Source: Spirulina sp. CCY15215 (lineage in GTDB: Bacteria > Cyanobacteriota > Cyanobacteriia > Cyanobacteriales > Spirulinaceae). Taken from it: a DNA stretch of 64,000 bases. Position 1 is the stretch's first letter. Every line of letters begins with the position of its first letter. Of the stretch, positions 54,891 through 63,789 are shown piece after piece. Where the stretch lies: contig NZ_JACSWA010000469.1 of NCBI RefSeq assembly GCF_016888125.1, positions 24,113 to 88,112 on the forward strand, read 5' to 3'. The position numbers and the translations under genes are program-made. The notes under the pieces were generated by a model. It searched no databases. It was not told the DNA's origin and was given only the letters and a program-made list of their open reading frames with translations.

Positions 54891-55205
54891 ATGGACAAAA
54901 CCGCTACGGACAAAACCGCTATGGACAAAACTGCAGTTGAACAACTCAAGGTCATTATCGCTGACGAACTCGATGTCAATCTTACAAAAGAAGAGATTGA
55001 CGACAATGCCCCTTTATTTGAAGGAGGTTTGGGACTTGATTCTATCGTTATTGTAGAATTAATTTCTCTGATTGAAGAAAAATTTGGGATTGAATTTGCC
55101 GATACTGAACTCAGTCCAGAATACTTTAGCAATCTCCATGTTTTAGCGGAGTTTGTTTCTGAAAAATTAGCATCTCGAGCAAAAGTAGCTGAATCTGTAA
55201 GATAG
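54891..55205 (+). CDS. Free-standing acyl carrier protein, cluster gene 2
   Basis: 104 residues from ATG 54891 (AAGGA seven bases upstream). The N-terminus MDKTATDKTAMDKTAV is a three-fold DKTA repeat absent from ordinary ACPs. The carrier fold follows, with the phosphopantetheine site GLGLDSIVIVELI. It would hold the activated substrate of the ligase for the next enzymes. It is distinct from housekeeping AcpP, which is part of a fab operon and has DSLD.V motifs. Confidence 0.85.
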   Translation: MDKTATDKTAMDKTAVEQLKVIIADELDVNLTKEEIDDNAPLFEGGLGLDSIVIVELISLIEEKFGIEFADTELSPEYFSNLHVLAEFVSEKLASRAKVAESVR

Positions 55206-55247
55206 CTAAATCACCTATTCCCCTAGTCCCCGTTATTCATTAGCCTC

Positions 55248-56540
55248 ATGATTGCGATTGCCGAACCTAGAACCAAACTCGATGCTCAACGGATTCCTTT
55301 AACTCCTAACTATCCTCCCTTTAAAAAGTGGAAGCGATCGGCTATTGGGGAAAAGTTACAAGATCGACCGATGTGCCTTTATTTACACATCCCTTTCTGT
55401 ACGCAACGATGTTCGTTTTGCTATTATAAAACCGTCGATCTCAAAGAGCGTCCCGAACTCGATCCCTATGTGGACGCATTGTGTAAAGAAATCAAATTGG
55501 TTGCCGATCGCTTCGATCTAGGAAATCGTCCCATACACGCCATTTATTTTGGTGGTGGAACTCCTAGCTTATTACAAGAACATCACTTTGAAAAGTTGGT
55601 TGGCACCTTGCGAGAGAATTTCAAGCAATTTGATAACCACCAACAATTTGCCCTCGAAGCAGAACCTTTAACTATTTCCAAAAGTAAGCTAGAAACCTTA
55701 GCACAATTGGGAGTGACTCGCTTAAGTATGGGCATTCAATCCTTTGTTGAGGATATTATTCAATTAAGCGGTCGCGGTCACAATCAAAAACAGGCCTATC
55801 GCGCTATTGAAATGGCTCAAAAAGCGGGTCAAGGCAAATGGACGATTAATATTGACCTCTTAAGTGGTTTAGCCGGGGAAACCGACGAAACTTGGAAAAA
55901 GAGCGTTGAATGCGCGATCGGTACTGGAGTTGAGAGTATTACGGTCTATCAAATGGAAGCCTTTACCAATACTGATTTCTACAAGCAAGGGGTACGAGAA
56001 GAAAAAATCAACCTACCCGATGCCGAACAGGAAAAAGGTTTCATGCAATATGCGATGGGAGAATTAACTCGCCAAAATTATATTCCTTGGAGTTTCTTCA
56101 CCTATACCAAAAACAATAGCGATCGCAGCGAATACATTTACAATATTTGGCAGGGGATGGAGTTTTATGGTTTGGGAGTTTCTGCTTTTGGTAGCATGGA
56201 TAACTTCCTTCTACAAAATACCAGCGACCTTGATAAATATGGGGAAATTGTCAATGCAGGAGAACTTCCTCTCGTGCGCGGTTATAAGTTTACCTGTCAA
56301 GACCTTATGGTGCGCGATGTCTTATTAGGGATGAAATTATTACGCTTTGACTTGAATAAGTTTAAATCTCAATATGGGTTTAAATTAGAGTCTCTTTGCG
56401 CTCAACCTCTGGGACAACTTGAAGCAGAAGGATTTATTACTATCGGTAATGACGAGGTAACATTAACCGATAAAGGCATTCTGCATGGAGATTTTGTCGG
56501 GTATACTGTCTCGGAATACCTGAGAAAACTGCACAGTTAA
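55248..56540 (+). CDS. HemN-like radical SAM enzyme, cluster gene 3
   Basis: 430 residues. MCLYLHIPFCTQRCSFCYYK contains the CxxxCxxC cluster motif in the HemN/HemW context. It also has IYFGGGTPSLL, RLSMGIQSF, IDLLSGLAGET and a HemN_C-like domain (about 345-430). The second residue after CSFC is Tyr and not the Asp/Gly of true HemN or HemW. The gene lies 42 bases after the ACP gene. Together with the ligase and ACP this points to a carrier-bound substrate of C-methylation, cyclopropanation or a similar radical step rather than haem biosynthesis. That functional reading is inferred from context. Confidence 0.8.
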   Translation: MIAIAEPRTKLDAQRIPLTPNYPPFKKWKRSAIGEKLQDRPMCLYLHIPFCTQRCSFCYYKTVDLKERPELDPYVDALCKEIKLVADRFDLGNRPIHAIYFGGGTPSLLQEHHFEKLVGTLRENFKQFDNHQQFALEAEPLTISKSKLETLAQLGVTRLSMGIQSFVEDIIQLSGRGHNQKQAYRAIEMAQKAGQGKWTINIDLLSGLAGETDETWKKSVECAIGTGVESITVYQMEAFTNTDFYKQGVREEKINLPDAEQEKGFMQYAMGELTRQNYIPWSFFTYTKNNSDRSEYIYNIWQGMEFYGLGVSAFGSMDNFLLQNTSDLDKYGEIVNAGELPLVRGYKFTCQDLMVRDVLLGMKLLRFDLNKFKSQYGFKLESLCAQPLGQLEAEGFITIGNDEVTLTDKGILHGDFVGYTVSEYLRKLHS

Positions 56541-56555
56541 AACCATTATTCTCAG

Positions 56556-56600
56556 AAATAACGGGGCAAGATTTTCCTCTACCCCGTTATTTGTACTTTT
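56556..56600 (+). terminator. Strong intrinsic terminator inside the cluster
   Basis: AAATAACGGGG at 56556-56566 pairs with CCCCGTTATTT at 56582-56592, followed by GTACTTTTTTG. It closes a ligase-ACP-radical SAM transcript. Three direct GTTCAATTTT copies follow immediately (56602-56634). Confidence 0.85.
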
Positions 56601-56651
56601 TTGTTCAATTTTCGTTCAATTTTTGTTCAATTTTTGTCTGAGAACTGGACT

Positions 56652-58031
56652 ATGAGTTATAAATTAGCCTGTAATTTAGCTTGTCATGCGATCGCAAATA
56701 TCTTCAAGATTTTAGGATTATTGGGGTTATTATTTTTCCTCAATTCTTCTTCTATTTTAGCAGATAATCTAGGTAATTTACATCAGGAATGTCAACCCAA
56801 GATTATCGAAGTGACATCTGGTGTTTATGTGGCCGTGGGAAATACAAGAGCGCATATTACTCTCATTGAAGGGGATAATGGTGTCATTATTGTCGATACA
56901 GGAGACAATATCGCAGCAGCAGAGAGAGTTATCACTCAATTTCAAAATATTACTCAAAAACCCATTGCAGCGATTATTTATACTCATTCCCACTACGATC
57001 ATACTGGGGGGACTCGCGCTTTTTTGAACGGCGATCGCACCCCAATTTATGCAAGGGCAAATTTCCAAGCAGGAGGAGTTAAAGATAATAAACTTGAACC
57101 CATCGATCGCGATCGCACGAGTTTTCAACATGGTACTTTTATTGACCCCAAAGAAATCATTGCAGTAAACAAAACATGGTGCAAATTGCCCATCAAAAAT
57201 GGAGGAGATGGTTTTGTACCCCCCAATCATCGATTTACGCAAGAGAGGGTATCATTAAATATTGCAGGAATTGCTTTAGAATTAGTTGCGGCACCAGGAG
57301 AAACCGACGATCAACTTTATGTTTGGCTGCCCGATAAGAAAGTATTATTATGTGGAGATAATTATTATCGTGCCTTTCCCAATCTTTATTCTATTAGAGG
57401 GTCATATCGAGATGTAAAACAGTGGGTTCACAGCCTTGACAAAATCATCGGTGAAGCACCAGAATATTTGATTTCTGGCCATTCTTTACCCATTACAGGA
57501 GAGGAAAAAATAAAACGAATTATCACCGATTATCGAGATGGAATTGACTCTATTTTTGAACAAACTCTGACTGGAATGGGTCGCGGTTTAACACCCGAGG
57601 AATTGGTTGCAGTTGTAAAACTTCCTCCAGAATTAGCAACAAAGCCTTATCTTCAAGAGAATTATGGTAATATACCTTGGACAGTACGAGGAATTTATAA
57701 TCACTATTTAGGCTGGTTTGATGGCAACCCGACTCATTTATTTCCTTTATCAACAAGAGAAAATGCAACTAGAATTTCTAGGCTTGTAGGAGGAAAGGAA
57801 AAACTTTGGCAAGTCGCTCAAAATGCTTTTACTGCTGAAGATTATCAGTGGACTTTAGAACTGACAGACTATCTTTTAGCTTTAGGATTTCAGACAGGAG
57901 CAGTCAAAGAGCTTAAAGCAGAAACATTAAAATCATTAGCACAAAAAGAAACCAATGGCAATGCCAAACATTACTATTTATCGATCGCCCAAAAATTACA
58001 ACATCACTCTAAAATTTTATTAAATGACTGA
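56652..58031 (+). CDS. Exported alkylsulfatase-type metallo-beta-lactamase fold hydrolase, cluster gene 4
   Basis: 459 residues from ATG 56652 (the TTG at 56601 is the earlier frame start). Signal peptide (LGLLGLLFFLNSSSILA|DN) and an MBL domain with YTHSHYDHTGG (THxHxDH zinc motif), GETDDQLYVWLPDKKVLLCG and LISGHSLPI. The C-terminal ~150 residues match the alkylsulfatase dimerisation domain (LPPELATKPYLQENYG; YNHYLGWFDGNPTHL). The sterol-carrier-like third domain of SdsA1-type enzymes is missing. It would hydrolyse alkyl sulfates or related esters in the periplasm. It overlaps the flippase gene by eight bases. Confidence 0.85.
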   Translation: MSYKLACNLACHAIANIFKILGLLGLLFFLNSSSILADNLGNLHQECQPKIIEVTSGVYVAVGNTRAHITLIEGDNGVIIVDTGDNIAAAERVITQFQNITQKPIAAIIYTHSHYDHTGGTRAFLNGDRTPIYARANFQAGGVKDNKLEPIDRDRTSFQHGTFIDPKEIIAVNKTWCKLPIKNGGDGFVPPNHRFTQERVSLNIAGIALELVAAPGETDDQLYVWLPDKKVLLCGDNYYRAFPNLYSIRGSYRDVKQWVHSLDKIIGEAPEYLISGHSLPITGEEKIKRIITDYRDGIDSIFEQTLTGMGRGLTPEELVAVVKLPPELATKPYLQENYGNIPWTVRGIYNHYLGWFDGNPTHLFPLSTRENATRISRLVGGKEKLWQVAQNAFTAEDYQWTLELTDYLLALGFQTGAVKELKAETLKSLAQKETNGNAKHYYLSIAQKLQHHSKILLND

Positions 58032-59382
58032 ATCTACCCTCTCCTCACCTTCAAAAAGTATCCGCTTAGATGTTCTGGCAAAAGAGGCTTCGATCGCCTT
58101 AATTATTAAAGCAGCAGGATTAGTATTAATCTATCTCTTACAAATCTTTTTAGCCCGTTGGATGGGAAGAACTGAATATGGAATTTATGAATATGTTATT
58201 GCTTGGTCTTTATTATTAGCTATTCCTGCGAGTTTGGGACTTCCCCGCACAGTGATGCGATCGATTTCAGAATATCGCGTTACACAAGAATGGGGGTTAG
58301 CAAGAGGGATTATTCGCGGTAGTTTGTTCTTAACTTTGGCAGCAAGTGTGCTGTTATGTGGAGTCGCGATCGCCGTTATTCTTTTCATTAATTCTTATTA
58401 TAATTCTCCTTATTCTCTTCCTTTATTAATTGGCATTGGCTTAATTCCTTTACAAGCGTTAGTCCAACTACAACTAGAAACAACAAGAGCATTAGAAGAT
58501 ATTGTTAGCGCTTATATTCCCTATTTGGTTATTTGGCCAATTCTGGTTCTTTGCGGAGGATTTCTGCTCTTAGAAATCAATCATGAAGTCACCAGTATTC
58601 CCATGCTGGGTGTCGCTATCTTGGCTTTAGCGATCGTGCTGATTTTTCAAAGACTATTACTTTGGGAAAGAATCAAGCAAACCCTAAAACCCGCTCTGAA
58701 TCTTTATTCTTATCGTCAATGGATTGAGATTTCTTTGGTTTTATTATTACAACGTGCCTTTCTCTATATCCTAGATGAAACCGATATTATTATGGTGGGT
58801 TCCCTAGTGGGTCCAGAAGCCGCAGGAATTTATAATGTTGCCGTCAAAACAGCCTTATGGGTCGGCTTTGTTTTAGAAATTACCATCATTGTTGCCGCTC
58901 CAGCTTTTGCTATGCTTTATACGCAAAACAATATGGCAGAATTGCAAAGAGTAGTTTCCCGCGTAACCGTTTGGATTTTCTGGCCATCTCTGGCGATCGG
59001 TTCATTTTTACTCATCTTTACAGCCCCTGTTTTGAGCATTTTTGGTGCCGAGTTTATGCCAGCAGTCTCTCCCCTAAAGGTTCTGGTTTTGGGGCGTTTA
59101 GTTGACTCCCTATGCGGAACTGTAGCCTGTTTGATGGTCATGACAGGACATCAAAATAAATCCTTGCCCGTGTTCGCTTTTAGTGCTATCCTCAATCTAG
59201 TTTTGAATGCGATCGCCATTCCTAGATTTGGTATAGTTGGGGCAGCCATGACCACCAGTTTTACCCTCGTAATTTGGAATATTTGGTTGAGTATTCTTGC
59301 CGTTAAATATATTGGCATACAGCCTTCAATTTTTTATAGTCTATTCAATTCAGAAACATCTGAAGAACCAAAACAAGAATAA
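58024..59382 (+). CDS. Polysaccharide/lipid flippase of the MATE-like (MVF/Wzx) superfamily, cluster gene 5
   Basis: 452 residues with about 14 hydrophobic helices. Signature features: VLAKEASIALIIKAAGLVLI at the start, LARWMGRTEYGIYEYVIAWS, a central DETDIIMVGSLVGPEAAGIYN and FGIVGAAMTTSFTLVIWN near the end. It resembles O-antigen/teichoic-acid flippases that move lipid-linked glycans across the membrane. It is translationally coupled to the alkylsulfatase-type gene. The substrate is presumably the cluster product or a lipid-linked precursor; unknown. Confidence 0.85.
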   Translation: MTESTLSSPSKSIRLDVLAKEASIALIIKAAGLVLIYLLQIFLARWMGRTEYGIYEYVIAWSLLLAIPASLGLPRTVMRSISEYRVTQEWGLARGIIRGSLFLTLAASVLLCGVAIAVILFINSYYNSPYSLPLLIGIGLIPLQALVQLQLETTRALEDIVSAYIPYLVIWPILVLCGGFLLLEINHEVTSIPMLGVAILALAIVLIFQRLLLWERIKQTLKPALNLYSYRQWIEISLVLLLQRAFLYILDETDIIMVGSLVGPEAAGIYNVAVKTALWVGFVLEITIIVAAPAFAMLYTQNNMAELQRVVSRVTVWIFWPSLAIGSFLLIFTAPVLSIFGAEFMPAVSPLKVLVLGRLVDSLCGTVACLMVMTGHQNKSLPVFAFSAILNLVLNAIAIPRFGIVGAAMTTSFTLVIWNIWLSILAVKYIGIQPSIFYSLFNSETSEEPKQE

Positions 59383-59508
59383 GATAGAGAGATGCGATCG
59401 CGCCATCGAAACAATTGAACTTTTGTCTAAGTTACGGTAGAATAAACCCGCATCTTTGAGAGGTATTTCTCTAAACATAATGATTCTCAATTGACCAGTT
59501 CAGAAAAA

Positions 59509-60582
59509 ATGCTGAAAACAAAAACCAAAAAGATATTACTGGCTTGTGTGTTGGGTGGATTAGCTGCCATATTACTTCTGCACCAAGGTTTAACGTTATT
59601 GAAAAAAACTCAGCTTGTCCCAGCGCAACGCCTTTGGAGTCAAGAAACCGAGATCGTTGCTAATACAGGAGCGAACAGTCAATGTTCTCAAGACATGGTA
59701 TGGGTTAAAGGTGGAACTTTCCAAATGGGTTCTGAAAAACATTACAAAGAAGAAAAAGGAGTCTCTAAAGTTAAAGTCACAGGTTTTTGTATCGACCAAT
59801 ATGAAATAACCAATGCCCAATTTGCTCAATTTGTCAAAGAAACGGGATATATTACCCTTGCCGAACGTCCCCTCAGTGCTGAAGAATTCCCCAATCTTTC
59901 CGAAGAACAGCGATCGCCTGGTTCTATAGTTTTTATCCCCCCCCAAGGCAAACAACAAGTGAGGGAATTAAGTTGGTGGCATTGGGTACCGGGAGCAGAT
60001 TGGCAGCACCCCACTGGACCCAATAGCAATATCGCAGAAAAAGATAATTACCCCGTCGTCCAGGTTGCTTATAAAGACGCGATCGCCTATGCTAAATGGG
60101 CAGGCAAATCTTTACCCACAGAAGCCCAGTGGGAATTTGCTGCCCAGGGAGGACTAGAAGGGAAAGAGTTTACTTGGGGCAATACCTATTCCGCCAAAAA
60201 AGCTAACACTTGGCAGGGTATCTTCCCCTACCAAAATACTGAGGAAGACGGCTATTTAAGTAGCGCTCCCATTGGTTCTTTTGCTCCCAATAATTACGAC
60301 CTTTATGATATGGCTGGGAATGTTTGGGAATGGACCCAAGACTGGTATCGTATGGGTCATCAAAATAAGACTTCTGATGTTGATCCGATTGTCTCTAACC
60401 CAGAAGACAGTTTTGATCCGCGAGAGCCAGGTGCAGCCAAGCACGTCATTAAAGGCGGCTCTTATTTATGCGCCCCCAACTATTGTAGTCGTTATCGTCC
60501 GGCAGCTCGAGAAGCTCAAGCTCCCGATACGGGAACTTCACATATTGGCTTTCGCTTGGTAACGAAACCTACAAATAGTTAA
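59509..60582 (+). CDS. Membrane-anchored formylglycine-generating enzyme, cluster gene 6
   Basis: 357 residues from ATG 59509 (a TTG at 59491 is in frame). An N-terminal membrane helix (KILLACVLGGLAAILLLHQG) precedes a SUMF1/FGE domain: QDMVWVKGGTFQMGSE, the FCIDQYEITNAQFAQF core, LPTEAQWEFAAQGG, NVWEWTQDW. It ends with GGSYLCAPNYCSRYRPAAR, matching the active-site Cys pair of genuine FGE (GGSYMC....YCYRYR in human). It therefore oxidises the Cys of sulfatase CxPxR to formylglycine, here probably on the periplasmic side. The substrate gene follows 205 bases downstream. Both copper-binding cysteines are present, so I do not read it as an EgtB-like relative. Confidence 0.9.
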   Translation: MLKTKTKKILLACVLGGLAAILLLHQGLTLLKKTQLVPAQRLWSQETEIVANTGANSQCSQDMVWVKGGTFQMGSEKHYKEEKGVSKVKVTGFCIDQYEITNAQFAQFVKETGYITLAERPLSAEEFPNLSEEQRSPGSIVFIPPQGKQQVRELSWWHWVPGADWQHPTGPNSNIAEKDNYPVVQVAYKDAIAYAKWAGKSLPTEAQWEFAAQGGLEGKEFTWGNTYSAKKANTWQGIFPYQNTEEDGYLSSAPIGSFAPNNYDLYDMAGNVWEWTQDWYRMGHQNKTSDVDPIVSNPEDSFDPREPGAAKHVIKGGSYLCAPNYCSRYRPAAREAQAPDTGTSHIGFRLVTKPTNS

Positions 60583-60786
60583 TTCAAATTAAGTTAAGGC
60601 GATCGCATTAATTGCGATGGGTCAAATTTTCTCAAGATCAAATTGACCGATTCCTGATTTAACTGTTAAGAAAAATTTACTAATCTTGATTTAATTAAGA
60701 TTGAAAGTAAAATGCCGTTAATTAGGTCTCAAGTCACCTCAATTCAATTGTAAATTTTTGATTGCGTCAATCAATATTGCATCATT

Positions 60787-62466
60787 ATGTACCGAAAAGT
60801 TTCCCGTTTTCTAATTGTAGTTGGAATTGGTGCTTTGGGTTTTGTTGGGTTTTCCTCTCTCCGGGAAACAGCAGAAGCTCAAGTTAGCGGCAGAAAGCGC
60901 CCCAATATTCTTTTTATCATTGCCGATGATATGGGATATTCCGATCTGGGCGTATTTGGAGGAGAACTGCCTACCCCCAATTTAGATGCCCTTGCCAAAC
61001 AAGGCATGATGTTGACCAACTTCCACACCGGTCCGACTTGCTCCCCAAGCCGTTCGATGATTTTGACCGGAGTGGACAATCACCGCGCTGGTTTGGGAAC
61101 AATGCCCGATCGCATCACCGATGACCAACGAGACAGTCCGGCTTATCGAGGTGTTCTCAACGATGATGTCGTGACCGTAGCAGACTTACTCAAAGATGGC
61201 GGCTACCATACCTATATGACCGGAAAATGGCACCTCGGAGAAGACGAGAAGCGCCTGAGACCGAATGGTCGCGGTTTTGAAGAGAGCTTTGCCATCTTAG
61301 AGGGTGGTGCAGATCACTATGGTCGGGTTGGATTCGGTCCGGGAGCCGAGGCCAATTACGCTCGTAATGGAGATATTGTCGATCCCCCTGATGATTTTTA
61401 TACCACCAAAACTTACACCGATATGATGATTGAATTCATCGAAAAAAATCGGAATACTGGCAAGCCTTTCTTTGGCTATCTCGCTCATACGGCTCCTCAC
61501 GAACCCCTGCAAGTTCCCCCGCAATACCATCAGAAATACCTTGCCCAATACAGTGCGGGTTGGGATCAACTCCGAGAAGCACGCTTTGAGCGTCAAAAAG
61601 AATTGGGAATAATTCCCGACTATTTGGAACTGCCTCCGCGTTGGTCAACCGTTGAAGCATGGAATAGTCTGAGTTCGGATCAGCGTCGCATCGAAACCAA
61701 GAAAATGGCCGTGTATGCGGGTATGGTTGAATACATGGACGCGCAGATCGCACGATTGGTGGATTACCTGAAAGAGATTGGCGAGTATGAAAATACCGTC
61801 ATCATCTACTTTACGGATAATGGCGCAAGCTGGCGCGATTTCTCCTCCCTACCAGATTGGAAGGAGTGGATCGAAGAGATCGGTTACAGCAATAGCTACG
61901 AAAATATCGGCAATCCCGACTCTTTCACCGGTTTGGGTTACGGTTGGGCGCAGGTGATGACTACACCTCACTTTGGAGCAAAAGGAACAATGGCTGAAGG
62001 AGGAACTCGCGGTCATTTCTTTGTTCACTACCCCGGAAAAATCAAGATAGGCAAAAATAGCGCTTTCACTTCTGTTAAAGATTTGGCCCCCACAGCATTA
62101 GACTACGCTAGTGTATCTCGACCGGGTACAACCTATAAAGGCCGCACGATTCATCCTCTCGAAGGCAAATCCATGCGTCCTTTGTTTGAAGGTTTGGCAG
62201 AGCGACTCTATGGCGACAACGAGCCGGTCGCGTTTGAACTCTACGGTACGGTTAATAAAGCGCTGTATCTGGGGGATTGGAAAATTCTGCGGCTGGGAGA
62301 TGGTGTTTGGGGGGATGGCGATCGAGAACCCTGGAAACTGTTCAATCTCGGCATTGACCCCACGGAACAGCACGATTTATCCCAACAATATCCTGCTCTG
62401 TTGGAAAGAATGGTGGAAATGTACGAACAAGAAGAAAAAGGTTGGGGTTTTATTCCAGTTAGGTAG
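60787..62466 (+). CDS. Exported type I sulfatase with CSPSR maturation site, cluster gene 7
   Basis: 559 residues. A signal peptide (IVVGIGALGFVGFSSLRETAEA|QV) is followed by the alkaline-phosphatase-like sulfatase fold. It has NILFIIADDMGYSDLG with the Asp-Asp metal ligands, TCSPSRSMILTG with the Cys converted to formylglycine, MTGKWHLG with catalytic Lys and His, and IYFTDNGASW with the remaining Asp/Asn metal ligands. The C-terminal subdomain begins around residue 480. The layout is close to Pseudomonas arylsulfatase AtsA. It cleaves sulfate monoesters, presumably in the periplasm, after modification by the adjacent FGE. A hairpin follows at 62492. Confidence 0.93.
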   Translation: MYRKVSRFLIVVGIGALGFVGFSSLRETAEAQVSGRKRPNILFIIADDMGYSDLGVFGGELPTPNLDALAKQGMMLTNFHTGPTCSPSRSMILTGVDNHRAGLGTMPDRITDDQRDSPAYRGVLNDDVVTVADLLKDGGYHTYMTGKWHLGEDEKRLRPNGRGFEESFAILEGGADHYGRVGFGPGAEANYARNGDIVDPPDDFYTTKTYTDMMIEFIEKNRNTGKPFFGYLAHTAPHEPLQVPPQYHQKYLAQYSAGWDQLREARFERQKELGIIPDYLELPPRWSTVEAWNSLSSDQRRIETKKMAVYAGMVEYMDAQIARLVDYLKEIGEYENTVIIYFTDNGASWRDFSSLPDWKEWIEEIGYSNSYENIGNPDSFTGLGYGWAQVMTTPHFGAKGTMAEGGTRGHFFVHYPGKIKIGKNSAFTSVKDLAPTALDYASVSRPGTTYKGRTIHPLEGKSMRPLFEGLAERLYGDNEPVAFELYGTVNKALYLGDWKILRLGDGVWGDGDREPWKLFNLGIDPTEQHDLSQQYPALLERMVEMYEQEEKGWGFIPVR

Positions 62467-62491
62467 TTTACGGAATCATAATTGATTTTTG

Positions 62492-62520
62492 TAGGGGCGT
62501 TCAATAATTGAACGCCCCTA
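62492..62520. repeat. Hairpin after the sulfatase gene
   Basis: TAGGGGCGTTCAA at 62492-62504 and TTGAACGCCCCTA at 62508-62520 form a perfect inverted repeat around TAA. There is no T-run. It starts 25 bases after the sulfatase stop. GTAGGGGCG...CGCCCCTAC hairpins are a common cyanobacterial repeat; it may stabilise the 3' end or act as terminator. Confidence 0.75.
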
Positions 62521-62589
62521 TAGCAATATTTTTTCCTAGCAAGTTTGGTTCATTTCATTTTGGGCAAGTAACATAAACCCTTTTTTATC

Positions 62590-63789
62590 ATGTCTAAATT
62601 GGTTCGCTTGCACATCAAAAATTATCGATCGCTTGCCGATTTATCTTTTAAAGTCGGTTCAATTAATATTTTTTTCGGACCAAATGGATCGGGAAAATCA
62701 ACCATTCTTGATGTGCTGCGATTTCTCAAAGATTGTGCAGTAAGGAGTGTTGACTATGCTGCATCTCGACGCGATCTCGGTGTGGGGTTGCTTTGGGATG
62801 GTGCAGAAGAAGGGGAAACAACATCTATTGTCCTAGAAACACAAAAAACAAAATACGATCTTTCTTTTGGGTATTCTGCTGGAAGGATCGATCCTTTTGT
62901 TGGAGAGAATTTATACAGTACAATTTCCAATCAGTCTAACTTAATTTCGCGTTCAGTGGGAAGTAAGCAAGCTCAAATTTGGAGTTTGAAAGATGAAAAG
63001 CAGGAAATAATAGATCTCTTTGAGCCAGAAAAATTAGCTTTGATAACGCATATTAGTAGTGAAGGTCTTGATGACATATCCTATGAAATATATAAATATC
63101 TTCGCTTATTAAGATTTTATAATACTCGAGAAATAGATTTGAAGAGGCTCAAAAAACGAGGTTCTGAGTCTGGATCAACTTTTGAACTTAACGAAAACTG
63201 TGAAAACCTATGGTCAGTTTTAAGGAATTTACACGATCGCCAAGCAATGGACTATCGATATAACATAATCATACAATTTATGCGAGAAGCATTTCCTTCT
63301 TTTGAAAATATATTTTTTGAGCAAACAAGCCCTAGCAGTGTTTATGCTTATTTTATTGATAAAAAATTAAGTAACCCAATTCCTATTTCCGGTATTTCAG
63401 ACGGTCATTTACAAATGCTAATTAATCTTACTATATTATTTTCTGAAAGACGGCAAAATGAAGAATATTCTACTATTTTACTCGACGAACCCGATCTTTC
63501 TTTACATCCTTGGGCATTAAGTATTTTTGCTAAAGCCGTAAAACTTGCTGCGAAAGAATGGAATAAACCAATTTTTATAGCAACTCATTCTCCTGTATTA
63601 ATTAGTCAATTTGATAATCAAGATATTATCAGTACATCACAAGATAAGAGGGGGCGAACAATTTTAACAAGAGTTAGTGAGATGAAAGATATACAAGATT
63701 TATTAGAGCAATATGCAACGGGTTCTTTATATATGTCTGAAGCGATCGCTCCTCAAAGTCAACTTTCTGCTGAGGAAATAGTTACATGA
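62590..63789 (+). CDS. AAA_21-type ATPase, first gene of a second ATPase/Toprim-like pair
   Basis: 399 residues: LVRLHIKNYRSLADLSFKVG, Walker A FFGPNGSGKSTILDVL, signature ISDGHLQMLINL, Walker B STILLDEPDLSLHPWAL and H-loop IATHSPVLISQF. A RecF/OLD-type ABC ATPase of the group widespread in cyanobacteria. Overlaps the next gene by four bases (ATGA). It shares the architecture, not close sequence, with the ATPase at 4764. Likely role: the motor half of a nuclease or toxin-like system; inferred. Confidence 0.85.
   Translation: MSKLVRLHIKNYRSLADLSFKVGSINIFFGPNGSGKSTILDVLRFLKDCAVRSVDYAASRRDLGVGLLWDGAEEGETTSIVLETQKTKYDLSFGYSAGRIDPFVGENLYSTISNQSNLISRSVGSKQAQIWSLKDEKQEIIDLFEPEKLALITHISSEGLDDISYEIYKYLRLLRFYNTREIDLKRLKKRGSESGSTFELNENCENLWSVLRNLHDRQAMDYRYNIIIQFMREAFPSFENIFFEQTSPSSVYAYFIDKKLSNPIPISGISDGHLQMLINLTILFSERRQNEEYSTILLDEPDLSLHPWALSIFAKAVKLAAKEWNKPIFIATHSPVLISQFDNQDIISTSQDKRGRTILTRVSEMKDIQDLLEQYATGSLYMSEAIAPQSQLSAEEIVT

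Noticed and set aside
55248..56540. Oxygen-independent coproporphyrinogen III oxidase (hemN)
   Set aside because: The cluster loop differs and the gene context is a ligase/ACP pathway. The fold is the same but the function is probably different.
53260..62466. Typical NRPS/PKS cluster
   Set aside because: No ketosynthase, condensation or thioesterase domain is present; only a stand-alone ligase and carrier protein.
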